A DNA stretch of 64,000 bases from Zhengitettix transpicula (taxonomy: Eukaryota; Arthropoda; Insecta; Orthoptera; Tetrigidae). Positions 50,501-59,677 of the stretch are shown one piece after another (the first letter of the stretch is position 1; the number at the start of each line of letters is the position of its first letter). The notes beneath the pieces were generated by a model. That model saw only the letters and a list, made by a program, of their open reading frames with translations. It was not told the origin of the DNA and did no database searches. A program made the translations under genes and the position numbers. Where the stretch lies: positions 83,804,032 to 83,868,031 of the forward strand of contig CM073591.1 in NCBI GenBank assembly GCA_037074705.1, read 5' to 3'.

Positions 50501-50849
50501 CTAAAAATACATAAAGGAAATACAATAAATCATACCTGAATGACATTATAGCCCTAGAAAGTACGTATATGAAAGGGATAATGAAGTACGTCATAAAACA
50601 AAGAGAGAGAATTTAAAAATGCGAAGCCCGCTGCGTAAACTAATATTTACATAAATAAACAGAAAAACGGCCAATTTGTCGGAGAAAATGTATTATTCAA
50701 CTACTATTAAAGTAATTATATCCGAAAAATTGCATACGAAATTTCGTAATATTGTAATCATCATAAGACGCAGACCGTGACAGTGAATTTATATTTGGAC
50801 ATCAAATTTTAACAATTTATATGCATGAATACATTCAAAACTGTGTATT

Positions 50850-51153
50850 ACCTGATGAAGCCCCAAAATTGTAGACGAAACGTCGTGATATTAAAATTGT
50901 ATTTTTTTTAAGTTGCACTCTGTACGACAGGCCAAGAAGAAAATTTCTCGCAACCCACACCAGAAGAGAATTTTGTACATCATATGCAGCAATTCACTCA
51001 CTGCTCGAATCCCTCGCGGTTAAAAGACTCGATAAAGAAATGTAATCCTCCACAGTTATTAACTATATATTCTAAGATCATGAAAATGTAGAAATATATG
51101 TTTTAATTTAATGATGTACAGTCGCCAAGAACACTTTCGTTGACGCGACTTCC
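50850..51153 (+). repeat. Dispersed repeat with preserved 44-codon frame (copy 1)
   Basis: Starts with CTGATGAAG...GACGAAACGTCG, a tail-type motif common in animal retroelements, then an open stretch from 50911 to the stop at 51043-51045 reading CTLYDRPRRKFLATHTRREF and on to LAVKRLDKEM. The same frame is kept in an inverted copy at about 58202-58460, and homology continues past the stop to GTACAGTCGCCAAGAACACT. I cannot name the family. Confidence 0.65.
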
Positions 51154-51582
51154 AATAAAAAAAACTATTTTATGACAAATTGGCCGTTTGTCTGTTTATG
51201 CATTAAATTATAATTGTGAGATTTACATACTTAAGATATTTGTTAAATTTGAATTCAATATGTATTCCTAATTAAGTCTGTAAAATTAATGGACTGTAAT
51301 CTCAGTTTAAAATTTTCTCTACAAATCTTTACGACCATGATTTTAATTGCACGTTTTTGTATCTATAAAATTCTCGATGATGTGACAGTAAACGTGATCA
51401 ATCACAGTTATTCCGCCTACTTGCTGATAAATTAACTTGAGACCTTATATTACCAGGAAGAAATTTAATTTGATGATGATATTCTATGTGCTTATCCATT
51501 CATATACTTAGAAACGTGTGCGCAAGAAACTTCAATATCCTCCCCAGAAGAAAGTCGGCCACCTGTTGAAATATTGAAGAGC

Positions 51583-51915
51583 TTGGTCCTTTGTAAATTC
51601 ATTCTTACTCCATCTAGAAAAGTATTGTGTCTACATGAAGTTCAAATATGTATAATCGGTTCTCCGGTAAGTTTTCAAAGACTTTATTTCTAGGAAACAC
51701 TGCATGTAATTTGCTTTCGAAACATCAGTTGCGTAGGAGCAGTGAAGTTGGTCCTTATTAAATTCATTTTTGTTCCATCTAGGAAATTATTGTGTCTATT
51801 TTAAGTTTAAATATGTATAATCGGTTCTCCGGCAAGTTTTCAAAGTTATTATTTCTCGGAAACACTGCAGGTAATTGGTTTTCGAGAACATCAGTTTCAT
51901 AGGAACAGTGAAGTT
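51583..51915. repeat. Two tandem units of about 165 bp
   Basis: TTGGTCCTT...AAATTCATT starts units at 51583 and 51748. Both contain ATGTATAATCGGTTCTCCGG, AAGTTTTCAAAG and GGAAACACTGCA, with about one substitution per ten bases. No coding content is recognised. Confidence 0.8.
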
Positions 51916-53230
51916 AAATTTGATTCATATAACAATCAACTTATAGGAGAAAAAATATACACAAGAAGATAGAGAGTTTCTCGGGAAAAAATATGGATTC
52001 TTCACAATTAAAAAAATTAATCAGTTGGCAATTTCGTGAATATTTAATGAAACTAAAAGTAAAGTAAAAGAGCATTCACAGATAATTGACGTTTAAATAC
52101 AGGAAATTCATTGGACACGGAAAATACGAAAATGGAAGAAACACACGAATTATAGAATATAGTAGACTGATTTAACTGATGTACGAAAAACAAAAGAGAC
52201 GTAGATCAAACGAAATTCTGATGCGACTTAGTTTAACGACAAAAATTTTCTAATGAATAGATACAAACTTTCGGAGTACAAGATAAAAATAATAATTATG
52301 ATAAGGCAATTCAAATGAGAGAGGAAACTATTTACATAAATATATTTATTCTGCAAAACTCGGTGTAGAACATCTACAATGTAGAACGTAAAACATCGAA
52401 AGGAAAATAAACATTACATGAAAACTATAAAACTTAGTCCTTATTAGGAGTAAAATATATCCTCATTTCTTCTCAATGCACTTAACTTCACCGCTACTCA
52501 TTAATAAATTAATCTAATTTTCAACCCCAATATACTTATGAAAGTTATGATTAAACTTTACACCTCACTTCCCTTAATTTCATTAATATAATCCCTATTT
52601 TATTTTTCAAGAATTCCCTGCCGTTAATCTTGTTTTAAATTGTTTCATACTATGCGAGCACGTCGCTAGCACCTTTCCTCTTTAGGTGCAAATATAAAAA
52701 TTTTACAAGACTAAATTTCCAAAAATGCAGAGACAAGATTTAAATACGTACATTCCGCTATTAATGTGAAAAATATTATTAATAATTTAAACAGAATTTA
52801 TGATTGTTACTGTAAATTACTTTTATTATTTACATTATTATTTTTTCCATTGTGAATTTTAAGTCAACAATACGTCAAACATCATTGTGTATATTTCACC
52901 TGTATAGTGAGGCTTACACGGACACTTAGAAATTACCTCCTCAACATTTTTAATTAAGTGCTTATATTTCAGGAAATAAATAGTAAATGTAATTTAAACT
53001 AATCTTCACATAATTTCGATATGAATATAATGTTTATAAAATCTCGTTCTCTCTATATTTTTATATATTCCGACTATTAAAAATTTTATATTAGCACCCT
53101 AAGACGTTCCAAGAATGATACTCCTTGCCAACTTTTATTTAAATAATAAATTTTAATTTTTTATTTTATTAAAGTATATTTGTGACAAAATTGACTAGTT
53201 TATAGATAAGATAGTTACTTTGTTTTCTTT
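51916..53230. other. AT-rich stretch, nothing recognised
   Basis: No coding motif or repeat structure recognised. Confidence 0.5.
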
Positions 53231-53234
53231 CTGA

Positions 53235-53790
53235 ATTTTGTCTTGTTCCAGAATTCCTATACGGATCTCAACACGCAGCCCCATATTGTAGAATAGATCG
53301 CTCTAATGTTCCATAATCAACGGAATTAGTCTTTCAGGAGCTTTTCTTTAAAGCCCCACTACGAAGTTTAGTTCTTTCCATATTTTAATGGCCACTGAAT
53401 TTACAAGTTCTTCCCATGATAGGTCTTTGCTATTTTTTTTTTGCAACTACGGTTACTGTAATTTTTTCGTCCCCTAATATTTAAACTGGACAACACCACT
53501 TTTAGTTCTGTAAACCTAATGGTATTTCTTTTAGATGCACTTATTTTCATTTTAATTTGCAAAGACCATTTTAATAGTTTGTCTAAATCCGTTTTAAGAG
53601 CATCAACGTTAATTTTCCTTTAAATAATACAATCGTTCGTTTATGTTAGACTGGGTGCCAGCTGCCAAAGTGTTCATAAATATGTCAAAACATTATTATG
53701 CTTCCCTGGAACACGCCCGATATTATTACAATAGTGCATTTAACAATTTAGTCTAAGGTTACTTCAAAAATCAGAATCAGTTTTAGGATA
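53235..53790 (-). mobile_element. LINE fragment, CR1/Jockey-type RT palm-thumb (decayed)
   Basis: The minus strand shows, in order: VFQGSI (from a GVPQGS box), TNDCII where FADDCII is expected (the two catalytic aspartates are disrupted), VDALKTDLDKLLKWSLQIKM, ISASKRNTIRF, a frameshift, DLSWEELVNSVAIKIWKELN, then LERSILQYGAAC followed by a stop and DPYR. These match the thumb and C-terminal region of a common arthropod non-LTR RT. Several stops and frameshifts are present. Confidence 0.75.
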
Positions 53791-53799
53791 CAAGAATGA

Positions 53800-54540
53800 A
53801 TCACTATAATGTTTAATTTGATCTGATGCGGTACTAGAAGGGAAAAAATCTCTTATATCAAGTTGATTCTTCCAGGCTTGTCGCAAGATACTTGGAATAG
53901 CGTCACTAAATGAATTTCGCAAGACTATCTAGCGATATGATTTAGATTTATTTTTCTTTCGAAAGAGAAAATAGGATACGCCAATAAAATACATTAGAAA
54001 TTATACAAACAGGTTAACATAAGATTACACTCTACGTCCTAATGTATTTATAACACTGACAACTTAATGTAAAATTACATGTTACCATAGTTATACATAA
54101 ATATTAACAATTAATAATAATAAAAATGAATGAACATTAACCAGGATTTGGGTGTAAATTAAACAGTTTAGATATGGATATTCTATTCCTTATGGCTTCT
54201 GTGCAGCAGCGTGATATTCCGCTGTAGTTCATGCATTGATCCACGTCGCACATGTAAGGAGAAAACTGAACGGCAGTATAATTCAATAAAGAACAGAATT
54301 ATACATATTTACTCGGTTATTACAGAATTTCAGAAAGCTGTTAGTGTATTCAAGAATTTGCTTAAGCCTTTCGAGGAATCTTTTAACCGTATAAAAAGTT
54401 CGATTCATTAACAAAAGTTTACAGTGTTACTGAGTTTTTAAGTTTTTTATATCATTTGGCAGAATATACTAATTAGGATAAATAAATAGCCACATAACAC
54501 ACAAAATGAAGTAATTTAGCTCTTTTTAGCTTTCCTTTCG
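53800..54540. other. AT-rich stretch, nothing recognised
   Basis: A 66-codon plus frame (54211-54411) has no recognisable motif. Confidence 0.5.
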
Positions 54541-54544
54541 AGTT

Positions 54545-54670
54545 CATCGTCTGGTTTGTGCGGTGTGTCGTTCTTACCGCTCTTGAGTTTTTTGAATCAC
54601 GTGACGAAAAGGGTTGCAGAAACATTGTGTGGTATTTATGATATCACTTAATTTTGTGTGTCTATTTATT
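54545..54670. repeat. Dispersed repeat related to 1690-1775 and to foldback arms
   Basis: GTCTGGTTTGTGCGGTGTGT matches the 1.7 kb copy. The following GCAGAAACATTGTGTGGTAT and ATATCACTTAATTTTGTG resemble the right arm of the foldback family (GAAACGTTGTGT, TATTATCACTTTTTTG). Likely a diverged relative. Confidence 0.45.
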
Positions 54671-54873
54671 TATATAATTAGTATAGTTTTAACATATTAT
54701 TATATTACAATTTCGACTATTGTATATGTTCATACCGGAATAACTAATGCTGGATTCAAAGAGGTTAAGGCGATCTCTTTCTATTCGTAATTGGGACACA
54801 TGTCTCGTGTCGTGCACAGTATTTGAGATGTTTACTGCAAATGTACCGATGTCAAGGCAAACGAACTTAAATA

Positions 54874-56155
54874 CGAGGGTGAATCAAATATAAACGAGAC
54901 TTTTGGACCTGCGCGCGCAATAGTGATGGAAGAACGTTCCGCTGTTATTGGCTGTTAGGTTGGTTTGTCAGGAGTGGGGGAAGCACGTGACTCATCATCA
55001 TAGACTCGCTCAGTGTCCATCGTTACGATGTCCGAGCAGGAGGTACCTCCCTCTATTGCGCAACGTTTTGTTATCAAGTTTTTAGCTGCAGAAGGTGTAA
55101 AACCGGCCGAAATCTTGAGAAGATTGACTGCACAGTTGGGGGAAGAGACGCTGTCGCGAGCTAGAGCAGTTCGTGGAGGGCCGTGAACGTGTTGAAAATG
55201 AGAGCCATGACCGCAGACCCCGCACCAGCATTACAGCGGGCAACATCGACAGTGTTCGTCAACTTGTTGAAGGTGATAGGCGTCTAACAACTTCGGATAT
55301 TGCAATTGAGGTTGGAATAAGTTATGGGAGCACTTACTCTATACTCTCAGAGGAGCTAGGGTATCGCAAGGTGGGTTCCTCGCCTTCTCACAGTTGACCA
55401 GAAACTGAATCGTTTTCAAGTGTGTGAGCGTCTTCTTGCACGATTTCGGGAAGAAGGAGACCCATTTCTTTCTCACATTGTCACCTGTGATGAAACGTGG
55501 GTGCATCACTACACCCCTGAGTCGAAACAAACGAGTATGGAGTGGAGGAAGAAAGGAGAAACCGGACCAGTGAAAGCCAAGTCACGATTATCGGCTGGCA
55601 AGGTTTTGGCTACCGTTTTGTTTTGACCAGCGTGGCCTGCTGCACCTTGATTTTTTGCATGAGCGCAGAACAATTAATGCGGCATACTACTGCCAAATTT
55701 TGACTGAGGTCAGACTTGCATATCGCCGCAAAAGACGAGACCTTCCGATGAGAAAAGTGATTCTCCTCCATGACAATGCTCGCCCCCATACAGCAGCCCT
55801 GACCGTACAAAAATTGGAGCAACTGGGTTGGGAGACACTGGAACACCCTCCATACAGTCCAGACCTGTCTCCCTGCGACTTCCATGTCTTTGGTCCTCTC
55901 AAGGAAGCTTTGGGAGGGCAAAAATTCCACAGCGATAATGAGGTTGAAGCATATGTGCGCAATTGGCTACAAACACAACCTGACTCTTTTTACGTGGAAG
56001 GAATTAAAAAATTACCTATACGCTGGGAAAAATGTGTTTATAAATCAGGAGATTATGTAGAAAAATAAACTATGATTGTTTGTGCGTTTAAAATCAAAAT
56101 AAATATTTAAAAAAATAAGTCTTGTTTGTATTTGATTCACCCTCGTATTTCGAAT
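54874..56155 (+). mobile_element. mariner-family DNA transposon with intact TIRs and TA duplication
   Basis: Terminal inverted repeats begin CGAGGGTGAATCAAATATAA at 54874 and end with the complement TTGTATTTGATTCACCCTCG at 56155. Over 29 bp they differ at two positions. TA dinucleotides flank both ends (54872-54873 and 56156-56157), the expected mariner target duplication. Total length 1282 bp is normal for the family. The interior carries a single frame-broken transposase on the plus strand. Near-identical termini suggest a fairly recent insertion relative to the LINE debris around it, into which it appears to have inserted: RT remnants lie immediately to its right. Confidence 0.92.
55028..56068 (+). 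pseudogene. mariner transposase, inactivated by frame breaks
   Basis: The ATG at 55028 starts MSEQEVPPSIAQRF and an N-terminal helix-turn-helix region. A small deletion near 55165, where the WHxxF segment should be, shifts frame. The next frame runs VEGRERVENE to EELGYRKV. Another break near 55375 leads to LTVDQKLNRF and CDETWVHHY (first catalytic Asp). An extra T near 55617-55624 precedes the final frame with LLHDNARPH (second Asp) and YSPDLSPCDFHVFGPL (third Asp). The last two aspartates are separated by 34 residues, the D34D signature of mariner. The C-terminus GDYVEK and stop at 56066-56068 are intact. Three disruptions in an otherwise well-preserved sequence make it non-autonomous. Confidence 0.9.
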
Positions 56156-56159
56156 GTAT

Positions 56160-56738
56160 AGGAATTGAGTAAGGTTAAAATACCTAGGTTTCTGAAAAAA
56201 CTTGCATTTAAATCCGGAGAAGCTATTATTTCCACGCCTCAGTTTTGTGGTTTTAATATTTTGAACAATTAAAGATTGTTCATGTGGATCTATACTTTTA
56301 CCTTTAATTTTTCTGAGTCTGTGTCCGTAGTAACTTTATTCGTATGGTCATAGTAATGAAAGGCTTTAGCGTATGTTAATAACTAGGTATATTATTAATA
56401 TACAGAATAAAAAGTAATTAGTCTGGAACGCCACATCTTACATCCTTATAAACGTCCGAATTTTCGATCGCGATTTTTTGCCTTTTGTTTTACAGGCATG
56501 AACGCATTAAGAAAACAATTCCTTAAAATTCAATTTTTTTAAGTAACATATCGTAATCTACTAAATCAAATAACTTAGGCAGGTCCGCACACTTTCAATC
56601 ATCACCATCATCCAGAGCTTCACGGATACTTTTAATAAAATCACATTAAGCTGTGTCTGTAGACTTGTCTTTGAGGAATCCGTGCCGGCTGTAGCCATTA
56701 TTTGGAATTTCGCTAGTAAGTTCTAGATTCTTGACTAG
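56160..56738 (-). mobile_element. LINE fragment, CR1/Jockey-type RT palm (downstream half of split element)
   Basis: On the minus strand: NNGYSRHGFLKDKSTDTA, then (after a stop) DFIKSIREALDDGDD, LFDLVDYDMLLKKIEF (motif A region, mutated), YKDVRCGVP (from the GVPQGS box), YINNIPSY, and FHYYDHTNKV where a YADDT box is expected, so the catalytic aspartates are lost. Continues into DSEKLKVKV and ends against the mariner. Its upstream half is at 57250-57490, across the inserted retroposon. Confidence 0.75.
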
Positions 56739-57248
56739 CCTGCGAGGGCATTCTCTCGCATGTGACTTCGAAGAGAGCTCTTGCCTTTGGTAATGCCTTC
56801 TCCTCCCTCTGGTTTTTGGAACTAAGGTTACCACAAGCTGAGGCACGTCGGCCTGTTTTAAGAGGTGTATGTTCCGGAATCGTGGACCTTGGGCATATAT
56901 ACAGTCAGAGTTTTCCGCTATTCCCATTGGAATAGTCAGCCAGCTGCCTCCTAAACTGGTCGAGGTACGGAGAATGCTGCGTTCCAACAGCAAATCCCTC
57001 TCCCGCCATCGGAAGGGCGTGGGACAAGAACCAAATGTCCGACCTACCTGATACAGGCTTTCTAGGCTTTGTCCTGCATCACTTTTAGGCGAATGCCGTG
57101 TAGGATCCTTTAACTATAGCCCGGGGACCCTAGTTAACCCTTGGCTACCTTCCTCTACCATTGAACATCCCCCCTTTCAAATTCTTTCCTATGCTATTGA
57201 GGGGAAGTTGCCACCATGCGGAATCATATAGCCTTTTACTGTAAAAAA
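56739..57248 (+). mobile_element. GC-rich poly(A) retroposon, copy F, nested in a LINE
   Basis: It starts with CCTGCGAGGGCATTCTCTCG, passes GGTTTTTGGAACTAAGGTTA, GTGGACCTTGGGCATATAT, CCCATTGGAATAGTC, TCCCGCCATCGGAAGGGCGT, GGCGAATGCCGTGTAGGATC, CCCCCCTTTCAAATTC, and ends with CATATAGCCTTTTACTGTAA and a short A-run. Reverse-transcriptase sequence of one LINE reading frame lies on both sides, so this copy inserted into that LINE. Target duplication not evident. Confidence 0.8.
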
Positions 57249-57249
57249 G

Positions 57250-57490
57250 TAATGCTTTTTAAAATATTATTGTGAATATAGGCTGAAGGGAGGTAGCCCG
57301 ATAGTTGGAAACATCTGTTGTGGAACCTTTTTTTTATTGATATTGATAACTTTCGCATCTTTCAAAGTACCACGGAAAATCCATTTGCGAGTTATATGCT
57401 TAAATGAAGTTGCAATTTCATTTTTGCAATACATTGAGTCTGCTATTTACTCCGTATATGTCTGTCGCGTTTGAAATGTTATATTCTCGT
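57250..57490 (-). mobile_element. LINE fragment, RT upstream half (fingers)
   Basis: On the minus strand: NATDIYGVNSRL, EIATSFKHITRKWIFRGTLK then DAKVININ, a frameshift at a run of A, GSTTDVSNYRATSLQPIF. These correspond to the segment before and including the 'DxxNYRPISLL' box of CR1/Jockey-type RTs. The sequence runs directly into the 3' end of retroposon copy F, and the expected next motif resumes at 56738 on the other side. Confidence 0.75.
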
Positions 57491-57499
57491 TTTTATTAA

Positions 57500-57950
57500 T
57501 AATTTTTTTTTCCTTCACGGGTTCAAGGAATGTAGATTTGATATACCGTGTTTCGAATTTTTGTAATAGTTCATGGAAATAATGAGGTTACATTCCTTTC
57601 TTCCCAAGCAACATTAATGAAGTGCAATTAAAATTCGTGTCCAGCTTCTTAGCTTGAAATTTTGTTTCCATTTTAAGAAAGATTTATTTCCGGACCACTT
57701 TTGCATTTGCGGGAAATTTTGTAGATAACATTCCAAGTCACTTTGATTATGTTATCTGAAATTTCTATGTATTTTAACGTATCTAGGTATGTTCTGCTCT
57801 GAAAGGATCGCACCTTGCAGCCTCGTACTCTCATCTGCATGCTATATACTTTAAGACTGTTCGTATAAGTGACGGTCTCTTCCTGCCCTGTATTTTGCTT
57901 CAGTATTATAGTAATGACATATTGGTGTATCGCCTTCCACCACTCCTTCC
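57500..57950. other. Unresolved LINE-like debris
   Basis: Lies between two minus-strand RT fragments. Some minus frames look RT-like but are too decayed to place. No other feature is recognised. Confidence 0.3.
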
Positions 57951-58185
57951 GCGCTTCTGAATTAACGTGATCGTTCCAATATAGGTTCTTATCAAACGTT
58001 ACGCGTATATATTTTCAAGTTTCAACAAAACTCACCTGTTTGCTAATTAATTATATGTTGCACGGGGATATCATATATCTTTCGAGGAGAAATGATTTAT
58101 TTACATTTAATAAGATTTATTTTCGTCCTATTGAATTTTCCCATGGATCTAACTCGTGAAAATTCGCTTGAAGATTCACATCCTC
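57950..58185 (-). mobile_element. LINE fragment, RT thumb region (second element)
   Basis: The minus strand reads LQANFHELDPWENSIGRKI, NLIKCK, YDIPVQHIIN, then after stops RVTFDKNLYWNDHVN, matching the 'W-x(n)-G-x-K-I-N-x-x-K' and '(L)GVTFDxxLxWxxHV' blocks of non-LTR RT C-termini. These blocks come after the palm, yet here they lie upstream of the palm piece at 56.2-57.5 kb, so they belong to a different copy. Confidence 0.65.
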
Positions 58186-58201
58186 TATTTATTTATTTTT
58201 A

Positions 58202-58460
58202 TTGTGAGGTTTAGAGTTGTGTCAACAAAAGTTTTCTTGGCGACTGTACCTCATTAAATTAAAACATATATTTCAACATTTTCATGATCTTAGAATATAT
58301 AGTTAATAACGGGGGAGGATTAAATTTCTTTATAGAGTCTTTTAACAGCGAGGAATTCGAGCAGTGAGTGAATTGCTGCAGATGATGTGCAAAATTCTCT
58401 TCTGGTGTGGGTTGCGAGAAATTTTCTTATTGGCCTATTGTACAGAGTGCATTCAAAAAT
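58202..58460 (-). repeat. Dispersed repeat with preserved 44-codon frame (copy 2)
   Basis: Inverted relative to 50.9-51.15 kb. The minus frame reads CTLYNRPIRKFLATHTRREF through LAVKRLYKEI and a stop, then the shared non-coding part to TACAGTCGCCAAGAAAACTT. The frame extends upstream to 58538 (MYNFLFRSLPQLVRTVFRS). Mostly conservative changes between copies hint at past coding constraint. Confidence 0.65.
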
Positions 58461-58602
58461 TATATGTTTTATAGTTATTGAAGACCTGAAAACCGTACGT
58501 ACAAGCTGAGGTAAGCTACGAAAAAGAAAATTATACATCCTCTATACTTTCTTGTAAATAATGCAGTTTTGCTCATTTTCTCAGACTCTAAGCTTGTTGC
58601 AT

Positions 58603-58788
58603 TTAAAAACTTTCCCTAATAAAAGGAATAATGCGAATGTACATGCCCGATTCGATGATTGAAACTATTAAAATGTTATGTGATACTACAACCAAAGCTT
58701 TGGATAAATCTAAAACTACAGCGTCCATTCTTCGTCTCATCAAAAATATCTGAAAGATCTTGACATTCCTAAGATAATGAGATATCAC
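58603..58788 (-). mobile_element. LINE fragment, RT motif A
   Basis: Minus frame contains MDAVVLDLSKALVVVSHNIL, the 'FLDLSKAFDxVxHxxLL' motif A of CR1/Jockey-type RTs. The first catalytic Asp (LDLSKA) is kept; the 'AFD' is changed to 'ALV'. It continues with a degenerate GI-like stretch and is cut short. It probably belongs to the same ruin as the neighbouring repeat. Confidence 0.65.
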
Positions 58789-58946
58789 ATGAATACTCTA
58801 TACGAATAACCTAAAACCATGTTATCCAATTCGCATTCACCCACTTTTTCTATGCAAATGTTATTTTTACAACCGTTATAATTGATTGTATACTAACAAC
58901 GTCAGACAAACCTACCTACAGTCTATTTTACACTAATCTGGAACTT

Positions 58947-59092
58947 CATCTCTGGTTTTTTGAATTAAGGTTCCCCGGAAGGCCTGCGAGGGCTATTCTC
59001 TCTCGTAGGCAGTACTTGCGAGGGATATTCTCTCGCAGGTAGAACCTTGTAGGAGGGATACGAAGGGGCTACCTTTGGGGATGCCTTTTCCT
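58947..59092 (+). mobile_element. GC-rich retroposon, copy G (5' region, hairpin array)
   Basis: Contains CTCTGGTTTTTTGAATTAAG, then alternating CCTGCGAG and CTCGCAGG or variants (58983-59040), followed by GAAGGGGCTACCTTTGGGGA and TGCCTTTTCC. Only the 5' end of an element is present, followed directly by copy H. Confidence 0.7.
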
Positions 59093-59107
59093 GATATATA
59101 AAAAGTT

Positions 59108-59640
59108 AGCCTGCGAGAGGATTTCTCGCAGGTGAACCTTCCCAGAGAGCTCTGGCGGGGGCTACCTTTGGGGATGCTCTCACATCTCTCTGGTTTTTTT
59201 GAACTAAGGTTCCCACATGCCGAGGCACCTTGGTCTGTTTTGAGAGGTGTATGTTCCGGGGTCGCAGACCTTGGGCATACGGCAAGAGTTGTCCGCTATT
59301 CCTATTGGAATAGTCGGCCAGCTGCCTCCTAAACAGGCCAAGGCATGACGAGGGGTAAGCTGCGTCCCCACAGCAAACTCCTCTCCCGTCATCGGAAGGG
59401 CGTGGGACAAGCACCAAATGCCCGACCTACCCGATGCAGGTTTTTCTAGGGTTTTCCCTGCATTTCTTTAGGCGAATGCCGGGTAGGATCCTTAAACCAT
59501 AGCCCGGGGGCCCTAGTAACCCTTGGCTACCTTCCTCTACCCTTCCGCATCCCCCCTTTCTAATCCCTTCCTATGCTATTAAAGGGGAGTTGCCCAATGT
59601 GGATCACCCTCATGTAGCCTGTTGCCCTAAAAAAAAAAAA

Positions 59641-59674
<34 letters not shown>

Positions 59675-59676
59675 AA
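59108..59676 (+). mobile_element. GC-rich poly(A) retroposon, copy H (near full length)
   Basis: Opens with a perfect hairpin CCTGCGAGA/TCTCGCAGG (59110-59132), then GGGGCTACCTTTGGGGATGC, GAACTAAGGTTCCCACATGC, GTCGCAGACCTTGGGCATAC, GGCGAATGCCGGGTAGGATC, CTACCCTTCCGCATCCCCCC, GGATCACCCTCATGTAGCC, and TTGCCCTA joined to a roughly 50-bp A-rich tail (59628-59676). This fixes the 3' end and the transcribed strand of the family. Antisense to the poly(A) a 103-codon frame (59106-59417) contains QLADYSNRNSGQLLPYAQGL, identical over this run to copy D. Confidence 0.85.
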
Positions 59677-59677
59677 A

